Part shown: positions 52,938 through 61,456 of the stretch, piece after piece
Layout: the number at the start of each line of letters is the position of its first letter
How positions within the stretch are numbered: the first letter of the stretch is position 1
NCBI GenBank assembly: GCA_947504035.1
Contig: CANNGA010000007.1
Coordinates: 1-64,000 of the forward strand
Length of the DNA stretch: 64,000 nucleotides
Direction of reading: 5' to 3'
From: an uncultured Flavobacteriaceae bacterium
GTDB taxonomy: Bacteria; Bacteroidota; Bacteroidia; Flavobacteriales; Flavobacteriaceae
Translations under genes and position numbers: made by a program
The notes under the pieces: model-generated
Seen by the model: only the letters and a program-made list of their open reading frames with translations
Told to the model about the DNA's origin: nothing
Database searches by the model: none

Positions 52938-53742
52938 TTAGACCTTCTAATAGCGCTTTAATTTCTTTTTTATCGACGTTTTCAATGGTATAGACATGCT
53001 CTAAATTTGTCATATCATTAAAGAGTGTAATGTCTATTTCATGAAAATTTTCAGTAGCGTCTAATGTGGTATTAGAAACAATGCCTATAGGAATATCTTT
53101 AGGAAATATAGAAGAACGCCCAGAGGTAACAATCGTATCACCAACAGCTACAGGAGCAATCTTCTCAACATCGGTTAGTTGAATGGTGTTTGCGGATTTT
53201 CCGTTCCATGTTAAGGACCCGAAATGGTTGGTCTTTTTAAGCTTAGCACTAATTCTACTTTTGGAATTTAAAATAGAAATAACGGTGGCATAATTAGCAG
53301 AAACATGGTCTACAATTCCTATAACTCCCAAAGAGGAGATAACCCCAAAGTCTTCTTTAATACTGTCATTACTACCTTTATTAATGAGTAAGAAGTTATT
53401 AGAGTTGGTATAGCTATTGCGAATAATATGAGCGGTGTTGAATTTGTAATTTACGGACGTACTTGCAGTATAGGTAGCTGTATCTATGACGGTATTAAAA
53501 ACAAGCTGATTGAGGCGTTTGTTTTCTTTTGCTAATAATTGGTTTTGCGATTTTAGATTAAAATAGGCGCTAACGTCGTTTGCCGTATTGTAAACACCTC
53601 CCGTTAGGAAGTTAGCAGAATTTATAAATTTACTCCTGTGGTAAGAGCGGGTTTGAAAAGTAAATAAAAGCGAAATACTAAAAAGCAACAAGAACAACAA
53701 AAAGTTTTTGTTTCTTATAATGAAATTAAGAATTTGTTGCAT
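52930..53742 (-). CDS. mreC: Rod shape-determining protein MreC
   Basis: A 270-residue periplasmic scaffold with an N-terminal anchor (NFLLFLLLFSISLLFTF), a coiled coil (LLAKENKRLNQLVFN) and the MreC beta barrels (DFGVISSLGVIGIVDHVSANYATVISILNSKSRISAKLK, TIVTSGRSSIFPKDIPIGIV). It lies 11 bp after mreB. Confidence 0.94.
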   Translation of the reverse strand: MQQILNFIIRNKNFLLFLLLFSISLLFTFQTRSYHRSKFINSANFLTGGVYNTANDVSAYFNLKSQNQLLAKENKRLNQLVFNTVIDTATYTASTSVNYKFNTAHIIRNSYTNSNNFLLINKGSNDSIKEDFGVISSLGVIGIVDHVSANYATVISILNSKSRISAKLKKTNHFGSLTWNGKSANTIQLTDVEKIAPVAVGDTIVTSGRSSIFPKDIPIGIVSNTTLDATENFHEIDITLFNDMTNLEHVYTIENVDKKEIKALLEGLNE

Positions 53743-53753
53743 GTTTCAGGGGC

Positions 53754-54782
53754 CTATTTGATCAATACACTTTTGTATTTTGGTAGGTTTTTAAGCGTAA
53801 TACCCGTGCCACGAACCACTGCTCTTAAGGGATCTTCTGCAATATAGACAGGTAAATCTGTTTTTTGCGATAAACGCTTATCTAAACCACGTAACATAGA
53901 GCCCCCACCAGCAAGGTAAATTCCTGTATTGTATATGTCGGCAGCAAGTTCAGGAGGCGTTTGTCCTAAGGTTTCCATAACAGCATCTTCTATTCGTAGT
54001 ATGGATTTGTCTAATGCTTTGGCAATTTCTCGGTAAGAGATAGAGACTTGTTTTGGTTTTCCTGTAAGCAAATCACGACCCTGTACACTCATGTCATCTG
54101 GTGCTAATTCCAAATCTTCAGTGGCAGCACCAATTTGTATTTTTATTTTTTCAGCGGTACGTTCCCCAACATATAAGTTATGCTGCGTACGCATGTAATA
54201 CACAATATCGTTTGTAAAGACATCACCTGCAATTTTAACAGATTTATCGCAAACAATACCACCTAAAGCAATTACCGCAATTTCTGTAGTACCACCACCT
54301 ATGTCTACCACCATATTTCCTTTGGGTTGGGTAATGTCTACACCAATACCAATAGCCGCAGCCATAGGTTCATGAATTAAGTAGACTTCTTTTCCGTTTA
54401 CCCGTTCTGCACTTTCTTTTACCGCACGCATTTCTACTTCTGTAATTCCAGAGGGAATACAAATTACCATACGTAAGGCTGGGGTGAAAAAACGCTTTTT
54501 TAATGCTGGGATGTTTTTTATAAACATACTAATCATTTGCTCTGAAGCATCAAAATCTGCAATTACACCATCTTTCAAAGGCCTAATCGTTTTTATGTTT
54601 TCATGGGTTTTACCTTGCATTAAACTGGCTTCCTGACCAACAGCAATAATTTTTCCAGAAACTCTATCTCGAGCTACTATAGATGGCGCATCTACAACAA
54701 CTTTGTCATTATGAATAATTAAAGTGTTTGCAGTACCTAAATCTATTGCAATGTCTTCGGTTAGGAAATCAAAAAATCCCAT
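53754..54782 (-). CDS. mreB: Rod shape-determining protein MreB
   Basis: A 342-residue actin homologue that guides cell-wall insertion. Begins MGFFDFLTEDIAIDLGTANTLI with the phosphate-1 loop; ICIPSGITEVEMRAV, VDIGGGTTEIAVIALGG (phosphate-2) and GIYLAGGGSMLRGLD (adenosine motif) are intact. First gene of the shape operon. In many Flavobacteriaceae I recall purH directly upstream; here 6.7 kb separate them. Confidence 0.97.
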   Translation of the reverse strand: MGFFDFLTEDIAIDLGTANTLIIHNDKVVVDAPSIVARDRVSGKIIAVGQEASLMQGKTHENIKTIRPLKDGVIADFDASEQMISMFIKNIPALKKRFFTPALRMVICIPSGITEVEMRAVKESAERVNGKEVYLIHEPMAAAIGIGVDITQPKGNMVVDIGGGTTEIAVIALGGIVCDKSVKIAGDVFTNDIVYYMRTQHNLYVGERTAEKIKIQIGAATEDLELAPDDMSVQGRDLLTGKPKQVSISYREIAKALDKSILRIEDAVMETLGQTPPELAADIYNTGIYLAGGGSMLRGLDKRLSQKTDLPVYIAEDPLRAVVRGTGITLKNLPKYKSVLIK

Positions 54783-55406
54783 GGGCTATTAGTAGTTTTT
54801 TGTGGTTTGAAAACGAATCCCGTAAAAGTAATAAAAGTTACTAAATATTTTGCTTACATGTGTTTCAAAATAACAAATAATCTCAACTTTTTTAATCTAA
54901 GAAAATGCTTTAGTAAAAATGCGCTTTAAGAAATGCTTGTAAGTTTACTAGAAATGAAAACATTGATGGTCAAAAAGGCTAAGGCGCATAAGAGAAATTT
55001 TATGTTAGGCTTGAAGATCTAAGTTAATAATGTTTTAATAATTAGGAGCCTAAAATATTAAGGGATTAAGCCGTTAGGGATGTCATGTTTTGAGGGTTTA
55101 AAGAACACAACTTTAAAATTGTACGACTAAACCAAAACGAAAGCGAATAGTGTTCGGTGTAAATGTAAGAAAAGCAGTTTTTATTAAGAGGTGAATTCAT
55201 ATTTTACTCTTAAGGTAAGATTTAGAAATGTGCAATGGTACTTATAAAGTGAGAAGCATGAAGCGTCTGGTAGGCTTTTTTTGAAAGAAAAATCAATAAT
55301 CAGTATTAAAATTTAGTTTTTGTTGTATTTTTTTATAGAATTTATGCTTTTTTTTACTTTATTAGTAGCTTATAACCCTAATTAATAATTTTAAAGTAAA
55401 TTAAAA
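54783..55406. other. Intergenic region upstream of mreB
   Basis: 624 bp, AT-rich, divergent. It must carry the mreB promoter and that of the unknown gene at 55407. No ORF, RNA or repeat recognised. Confidence 0.5.
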
Positions 55407-55856
55407 ATGAGTACAAAAACAGAAGAAATTGTATTACCACCAGGAGAGAAAGTGCCACAAGACAACGTGAGTGTTAGAAAATTAAAAGATTCACAAATTA
55501 CTTTCGACTTTAAAACTCCTACTACACAGCCTCTACAGCCTCTTATACAAGCAAAGTATAATGAGTGCGCACTAAAAGTGAGTGCCATTGTATTTATAGC
55601 TGCTTCGGAAGATGTAGACCCTGAAAGCATTTTCGTGACTTGTCAATCTGTAATTTCAGGTTCAGGCTTACCACAGCTCGATTTATTTATTGTTTACAAC
55701 GCAGAAGAGATAAAAGCTAAGAAATTTCAAGGATATCGTGTAGATATTACTTTAAAGGATGTGCCGAAAAAAATAGAACATGTTTGTGCATTTCTTTGGG
55801 ATGAGGACCCTAGGACGTCTAGAGGGACGGTGACACGGCCATCAAGAGTTCGTTAA
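55407..55856 (+). CDS. Hypothetical protein, 149 residues
   Basis: No signal peptide or membrane segment. Mixed alpha/beta character with a hydrophobic core strand (CALKVSAIVFIAASEDV, LPQLDLFIVYNAEEI) and a basic C-terminus (RTSRGTVTRPSRVR). I do not recognise the family. It is transcribed away from mreB with a ~190-bp gap to the histidine kinase, so it may be a separate unit. Codon use and length look like a real gene. Confidence 0.65.
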   Translation: MSTKTEEIVLPPGEKVPQDNVSVRKLKDSQITFDFKTPTTQPLQPLIQAKYNECALKVSAIVFIAASEDVDPESIFVTCQSVISGSGLPQLDLFIVYNAEEIKAKKFQGYRVDITLKDVPKKIEHVCAFLWDEDPRTSRGTVTRPSRVR

Positions 55857-56048
55857 AATAGATTGAAAGAATTGTAAATAAAGGTTGTTAGTTTTTTAGA
55901 TCTTATTCTTTTGATGTATTTTATTGGGTGTACGGTAAATTTCTATGAAATAAGAGTTTAAATAATTTTCAACTTTTCTCGATTTTTGATTTTATTGAGT
56001 TTTTGTTTTTGGAAATTTGTCGTACACTCATTTATTTTTTAATAGATT

Positions 56049-57758
56049 ATGCTCAAAAAAAGTCTAGTATTTTTGTTTTTTTTGTCCAAGTTTTGTTGCG
56101 GTCAGAATCATACACTCGAAGAAATAACAAAATCAATAGAAGTAAAAACCAATACAGTAATTGAATTAAATGCCACAATATTATTTTTTAAACAAAAAAA
56201 ATGGGACTCAACATTAGTTTATTCTAGTAAAATTATTTCTGTTTGTAATGACTTGGATGTATTGGATTTTTGTCATTTTTTTCGAGGTTATAGTTTCTTA
56301 GAAAAAAAAATGATTAATGAATCAGAGAAAGAGTTTAAGTCAATATCCGAAAATTTCAAATATAATTATTTCTCATCTATGCTTTTAGGTGAGATATATA
56401 TAGAACAGCGTAAATTCTTAAAGGCGTTAAATGTTTTTGAGAAGATTTTATTAACTGCTAATAAAAAAATAAATAAAACAGATAATTTAAATAGAGTAAA
56501 AAACAATATAGGACTGTCGTATTTTCATCTAAAAAAATACGAAGAAGCCGAACCTTATTTACTTAGTGATTTAATGATTCAGGAAAGTAACAAGGATACT
56601 CTAAATCTAATTACAGCGAATTACAACCTAGCTAATTTGTATTATTTACAATATAAAGACGATCTAGCCATTTCTTATTTTGAGAAAGCGTATAAACTTT
56701 CGGGAAATACTGATGATTTACAGGCAAAACAAGATGCTGCTGATAACATGGCCGTAGTAGAAGAGAACCGCAACAACTACAAAAAAGCTTTAGCCTATCG
56801 TAAAGAATACGAACAATGGAAAGATTCCCTAAGCAATCAAAATAAAATCTATGAGGTAGCCCAACTCGAAAAGCAATTTGCGGTAAAGCAAAAACAGCAA
56901 GAGGTAGACCTCTTGCAAATAGAAAATAAAGCCAAAGACGTAGAACGTAATGGGCTGTTGTATTCGGCACTAACTTTATTGATTTTATTGGGAGTTACCT
57001 TTTATTTCTATAAAGAAAAAAACAAAACCCACAAGATTATTGTCGCGCAAAAAGAAACTTTAGATGCTTTAAATGCGACAAAGGATAAATTGTTTTCTAT
57101 AGTAAGTCACGATTTACGATCGTCTGTAAACGCGCTAAAAACAAGTAACGCCAAATTACTATCGAATTTAGAAGCCAATAATTTAGACGCTTTAGATACC
57201 TTGTTGCAACGTAACAGTGGTATTGTAAATGGGGCTTATAATCTGTTAGATAACCTATTGCATTGGGCATTATTACAAACCAAACAGTCGTATTTTTATA
57301 TAGAGCCGTTGCGTTTGTTTTTTATTACAGAACAGGTCTCTCACAATTACAAACCCTTACTAGAAGACCAAGGCTTAACTTTCGAAAATAGTGTGTTAAA
57401 GACTGCCAAGATCTTAGCCGACCAAGAATCTTTAAAAATTATATTACGTAACTTGTTAGACAATGCGATAAAATTTTCTAAACCCAATGGGCAGATTAAA
57501 ATCTATACGACTGTAAACGGCGGTTTTTGTAATTTAATTGTAGAAGATACGGGCTTAGGCATGAGTGCAGCGACTATAACAACACTGCTACAAGATACCC
57601 CAAACTTAGCAAAAAAAGAAAACGAAGATATTATAGGTACAGGGCTAGGGGTGCAACTTTGTAAATCTTACATACAAAAAAATAATGGGGTGTTTTCTAT
57701 AGAGAGTACATTAGGAAAAGGGACTAAAATGATCGTATCTTTACCGAAAACCACCTAA
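56049..57758 (+). CDS. TPR-containing sensor histidine kinase
   Basis: A 569-residue kinase. Signal peptide (LVFLFFLSKFCCGQ), periplasmic TPR repeats (~40-250; for example GLSYFHLKKYEEAEPYL and ANLYYLQYKDDLAISYFEKAY), a coiled coil, membrane segment ~302-320 and a cytoplasmic kinase. H-box SIVSHDLRSS with His354; N-box NLLDNAIKFS (~468-477); G-boxes EDTGLGMSA and GTGLGVQLCKSY. TPR-type sensors are common in Bacteroidota, often without a known ligand. The next gene starts immediately after its stop, a LytTR regulator that should be its partner. Confidence 0.93.
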   Translation: MLKKSLVFLFFLSKFCCGQNHTLEEITKSIEVKTNTVIELNATILFFKQKKWDSTLVYSSKIISVCNDLDVLDFCHFFRGYSFLEKKMINESEKEFKSISENFKYNYFSSMLLGEIYIEQRKFLKALNVFEKILLTANKKINKTDNLNRVKNNIGLSYFHLKKYEEAEPYLLSDLMIQESNKDTLNLITANYNLANLYYLQYKDDLAISYFEKAYKLSGNTDDLQAKQDAADNMAVVEENRNNYKKALAYRKEYEQWKDSLSNQNKIYEVAQLEKQFAVKQKQQEVDLLQIENKAKDVERNGLLYSALTLLILLGVTFYFYKEKNKTHKIIVAQKETLDALNATKDKLFSIVSHDLRSSVNALKTSNAKLLSNLEANNLDALDTLLQRNSGIVNGAYNLLDNLLHWALLQTKQSYFYIEPLRLFFITEQVSHNYKPLLEDQGLTFENSVLKTAKILADQESLKIILRNLLDNAIKFSKPNGQIKIYTTVNGGFCNLIVEDTGLGMSAATITTLLQDTPNLAKKENEDIIGTGLGVQLCKSYIQKNNGVFSIESTLGKGTKMIVSLPKTT

Positions 57759-58505
57759 ATGCAAAACATTAACGTATTAGTTATAGAGGATAGACCCGAA
57801 GAGAGTGCGCCGCTATTAGATACCCTTACCGCAAATCATTATAATGTTATAGGCGTTGCCAGAAGTTTTAAGGCAGCCTTAGAACTGTATCATAATAACC
57901 CTGTAGATATAGCGATTATAGATATTTTTTTAGATGGAAATCCAGATGGTATTGCCTTTGCAGAAACCATTAACGCGATACCGCATAAAGCAAAACCTTT
58001 TGTGTTTTTAACCAGTTCTACAGATCGAGCTCTATTTGAACGGGCCAAGCTTACACAGCCTTTTAGTTATCTCATGAAACCTTTTAACGAATTAGAGCTG
58101 CTTTATGCTTTAGAAGTGGCCGTTGAAAAATTTTATGAGCAACCCGATGTGTTTTTAGGTGATGAGGAAGATACTATTATTAGTAAAGATTACTTGTTTA
58201 TAAAAAAGGGAAAGGCGCTTAAAAAGGTATTTACGAAATCTATTATTTATATTGAAGTAGAGGAGAAATACTGTAATATCTTCACCGAAGAGGAAAAGTT
58301 TGTGATCTTAATTTCACTAACTAAAATATTAACACTTCTAAACGATGCTGTGTTTTGCCGTACCCATCGTAATTTTATAGTGAATACAGAAAAGATAGAG
58401 GAAATCATTCCTAGTGACAATCTGATACTGCTTTCTGGGCAGCATAAAGCCACCTTAAGTGATACTTATAAAGATATCTTAAAGCGTATCCGTACCTTAA
58501 AGTAA
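57759..58505 (+). CDS. LytTR-family response regulator
   Basis: A 248-residue regulator. Receiver (~1-125) with acidic pocket VIEDRPEE, phosphoacceptor in DIAIIDIFLDG (Asp ~56), Thr/Ser in FLTSST and Lys in SYLMKPF. C-terminal LytTR DNA-binding domain (~145-245: DYLFIKKGKALKKVF, CRTHRNFIVNTEKI). The ATG follows the kinase stop codon directly, so the two are cotranscribed and probably form a cognate pair. Target genes unknown. Confidence 0.95.
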   Translation: MQNINVLVIEDRPEESAPLLDTLTANHYNVIGVARSFKAALELYHNNPVDIAIIDIFLDGNPDGIAFAETINAIPHKAKPFVFLTSSTDRALFERAKLTQPFSYLMKPFNELELLYALEVAVEKFYEQPDVFLGDEEDTIISKDYLFIKKGKALKKVFTKSIIYIEVEEKYCNIFTEEEKFVILISLTKILTLLNDAVFCRTHRNFIVNTEKIEEIIPSDNLILLSGQHKATLSDTYKDILKRIRTLK

Positions 58506-58708
58506 GAAAAACACATTTCTAAAAGTACGCTCTTTCACTTGTTTGTTAGGTGATTACGTTATTTTTACTGCTTTTTATAATTGTGTTTTTGCTGTTATGG
58601 AAACGATTTTCTTTCTCATGCCTTAAATTTTCCGTTTCATGCCTTTTTTGGATGATATCTTGCTTAGTAGTACTAATTTAGTATCATATTAAACGTAAAA
58701 CATCACGT

Positions 58709-58864
58709 ATGTTTTCAAGAAAAAAAAGGGATCATAAATCTACTCACAAGATGGAACGCACAGAAAAAACTAAAATAGATTATTTTATTTGCTTTTTGAT
58801 GTTAGCAGTCGTAATACAACTCTGCATACTTATCTACAGAATTGTTGTAGTGACAGCAGGATAG
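58709..58864 (+). CDS. Small membrane protein candidate, 51 residues
   Basis: ATG at 58709 gives a highly charged N-terminus (MFSRKKRDHKSTHKMERTEK) and one hydrophobic segment (YFICFLMLAVVIQLCILIY) before TAG at 58864. The positive-inside pattern fits a single-pass protein. It lies downstream of the LytTR gene and upstream of a terminator. No homology recognised; coding status uncertain. Confidence 0.4.
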   Translation: MFSRKKRDHKSTHKMERTEKTKIDYFICFLMLAVVIQLCILIYRIVVVTAG

Positions 58865-58986
58865 TCTAATAGATTGTAACGGCACAAGCTAAATCAAAAA
58901 AAAAGGCACATTTGTAACCAACCTAATTTTAACAAATGTTATGCTTAGAGACTTTATAAGGGAAAATGTCTTTAGGATATAAAAAG

Positions 58987-59016
58987 AGACTGTCTGTAAA
59001 AGGCAGTCTTTTTTTT
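58987..59016 (+). terminator. Terminator before the repeat array
   Basis: AGACTG (58987-58992), 11-nt loop, CAGTCT (59004-59009), then a T-run. Confidence 0.75.
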
Positions 59017-59074
59017 GGAATTTAGCTTAAAAAGCTTTGATTAAAAGAGATATTACTGCTCAAACAAAAGCTAA

Positions 59075-60165
59075 AGTTTCATATCAAATTTAAGTCCCCT
59101 CTATGAAGAGGGGATTAGGGGTGTGTTGTTTGGGTAGTACAGTTTCATAATTAGAAACAACACCTCCCTAAGCCCTCCTTTTTAGGAGGGACACTCTAGC
59201 TCAAACAAAAGCTAAGACTCCAATTTCATATCAAATTTAAGTCCCCTCTATGAAGAGGGGATTAGGGGTGTGTTATTTGGGTAATACAGTTTCATAATTA
59301 GAAACAACACCTCCCTACACCCTCCTTTATAGGAGGGACACTCCAATTTCATATCAAATTTAAGTCCCCTCTATAAAGAGGGGATTAGGGGTGTGTCATT
59401 TGCGGTAATACAGTTTTATAATTTGAAATAACACCTCCCTACGCCCTCCTTTATTAGGAGGGACACTCAGGTTCAAACAAAAGCTATGACTCCAATTTCA
59501 TATAAAATTCAAGTCCCCTCTAAGAAGAGGGGATTAGGGGTGTGTTGTTTGGGTAGTACAGTTTCATAATTAGAAACAACACCTCCATACCCCCTCCTTT
59601 TTAAGAGGCACACTCCAATTCAAATAAAAGCTGCGACTCCAATTTCATATCAAATTTAAGTCCCTTCTATGAAGAGGGGATTAGGGGTGTGTCATTTGCG
59701 GTATGTACAGTTTCATAATTTGAAATAACACCTCCCTACACCCTCCTTTTTAAGAGGCACACTCAGATTCAAACAAAAGCTAGGACTCTAATTTCATATC
59801 AAATTTAAGTCCCCTCTATCAAGAGGGAATTAGGGGTGTGTCATTTGCGGTATGTACAGTTTCATAATTTGAAATAACACCTCGCTACGTCCTCCTTTAT
59901 AGGAGGGACACTCCGTTTCAAACAAAAGCTACGACTCCAATTTCATATCAAATTTAAGTCCCCTCTATGAAGAGGGGATTAGGGGTGTGTTGTTTGGATA
60001 ATACAGTTTTATAATTTGAAACAACACCTCCCTACGCCCTCCTTTATAGGAGGGATACTCCGGTTCAAACAAAAGCTACGACTCCAATTTCATATCAAGT
60101 TCAAGTCCCCTCTATCAAGAGGGGATTAGGGGTGTGTTATTTACGGCATATACAATTTAATAATA
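59075..60165. repeat. Tandem array of eight palindromic repeats
   Basis: Eight units start with (A)AGTCCCCTCT near 59093, 59240, 59363, 59512, 59659, 59809, 59957 and 60103; spacing is about 147-150 bp except one of ~123. Within a unit, the left arm GTCCCCTCTATGAAGAGGGG...GTGTGTTGTTT is the imperfect reverse complement of the right arm AAACAACACCTCCC...AGGAGGGAC, and each arm has its own small hairpin. The eighth unit is cut after its left arm. It resembles REP/BIME-like elements common in Bacteroidota and has no coding content. Confidence 0.9.
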
Positions 60166-60223
60166 CCTAATGAACCCTTTTTTATAGGCTCATTTCTAAG
60201 AGAAGCTTCTTTGTTTAAACAAG

Positions 60224-60260
60224 AAAAATCGTCTGAAAATTACTTTTTAGACGATTTTTT
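60224..60260. terminator. Bidirectional terminator
   Basis: AAAAATCGTCT (60224-60234) pairs with AGACGATTTTT (60249-60259), flanked by A and T runs, so it works on either strand. It lies 28 bp beyond the stop of the winged-helix gene. Confidence 0.85.
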
Positions 60261-60288
60261 AAAAGAATATCAATGGATTAATTAAGTC

Positions 60289-60636
60289 TTAATAACTGTC
60301 TACAATTAATTTAAACCCTTTGTTATGTACATTTAAAATTTTCACGTTATCATCAGGTTTAAGGTATTTACGCAATTTTGTAATGTATACGTCCATGCTC
60401 CTCCCGGCGAAATAATCATCGGTTTGCCATATTTTATTTAAGGCCAACTCTCGAGGTAATAAATTGTTTTTATAGACTGCCAATAAGCGTAATAAGGCAT
60501 TTTCTTTAGGGGATAATTTCGTAGGAAGTTTATCGCCAAAATGTAAAGACCTTACTTTAGAATTTAAGTAAAAATGGCCAATGTTAAACTCGAACTGTTT
60601 AGAATAAGATGTACTTCGTTTTGCTGTGGAATTCAT
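60289..60636 (-). CDS. Stand-alone OmpR-type winged-helix DNA-binding protein
   Basis: A 115-residue protein that is only the C-terminal effector domain of an OmpR/RprY-like regulator: LPTKLSPKENALLRLLAVYKNNLLPRELALNKIW, then FAGRSMDVYITKLRKYLKPDDNVKILNVHNKGFKLIV. The ~120-residue receiver is absent; the region upstream is AT-rich and gives no receiver sequence. It may be a natural receiver-less regulator or a 5'-truncated gene. A terminator follows. Confidence 0.82.
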   Translation of the reverse strand: MNSTAKRSTSYSKQFEFNIGHFYLNSKVRSLHFGDKLPTKLSPKENALLRLLAVYKNNLLPRELALNKIWQTDDYFAGRSMDVYITKLRKYLKPDDNVKILNVHNKGFKLIVDSY

Positions 60637-61368
60637 AGTTGTATCGTTTTAAAAAAATTAGTCTAAGCGTTTTGCAGTCGTAAATTCTCGTATTAAAACG
60701 ACGCTTTAAAGTGTAACTGGTACACCTTTATAAATGTTACACGACTATAAAAAGTAGTCAACTTTTAATAGTGGAGTCAACAAGAGCGTGTTTTTAAAAG
60801 AACTAGAACTAACGCTTTCTTAGGAATTAATGATTAACATTAAAAGTATAAATCTATGGTATAAATCATTTTTTTATTTTAAAGGTATCTTATTTTACAA
60901 TTTAAATTTGAGCGTTTAGGCAGATGAATTCATTTTTTAGGTGAAAACATCTCCTTTTTAGGTGAATAAAACCAACACGTACTTATAGAAATAGCCTTTT
61001 TGTATAAATAGAACTACAGTCTACATGGCTTAGAAGCGGGATTGGGTTATAGGATAGGTTGTTGAGGTTACTATTAAGGAGCCCAGCTCTTTATTAGAGT
61101 AAAGTAGGTGTTATGTTAAGCCTTAGAATAACTTTGTGTCTTTAACGTTTGATTTGAGAAAACGAATCTAAAACTAAGACGTGTATTACGTTCAGATTAT
61201 GCGTTAAGAAAATCTATAACGACTTTCAATTGCTGCAAACACTAGCGCTAGGCTATGTTTTTTAATTCAACCGTAATGATAAACTACACTAAAATTAAGA
61301 AAATAGTAGGGTTTATGGCATTTGAAAGCCTCATGATGATGTTCCAATGCCATATTTAGATTAAAAAA
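60637..61368. other. Gene-free AT-rich region
   Basis: About 730 bp between the winged-helix gene and the purH terminator. No convincing ORF, RNA or repeat. It may contain decayed sequence, since it sits in the segment separating purH from mreB. Confidence 0.5.
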
Positions 61369-61414
61369 ATGCTACAAGCTAGACCTTGTGAAAACGTGTC
61401 ATCGCTTGTAGCAT
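61363..61414 (-). terminator. purH terminator
   Basis: Read on the minus strand, ATGCTACAAGC (61414-61404) pairs with GCTTGTAGCAT (61379-61369) and is followed by a run of T (61368 down). An 11-bp perfect stem about 40 bp past the purH stop. Confidence 0.85.
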
Positions 61415-61456
61415 ATTATATAAGGCGTATCCATTGTCCTGGATACTATATTTTAT

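Noticed and set aside
59075-60165. CRISPR array
   Set aside because: Units are ~148 bp and repeat throughout; there are no short repeats with unique spacers and no cas genes.
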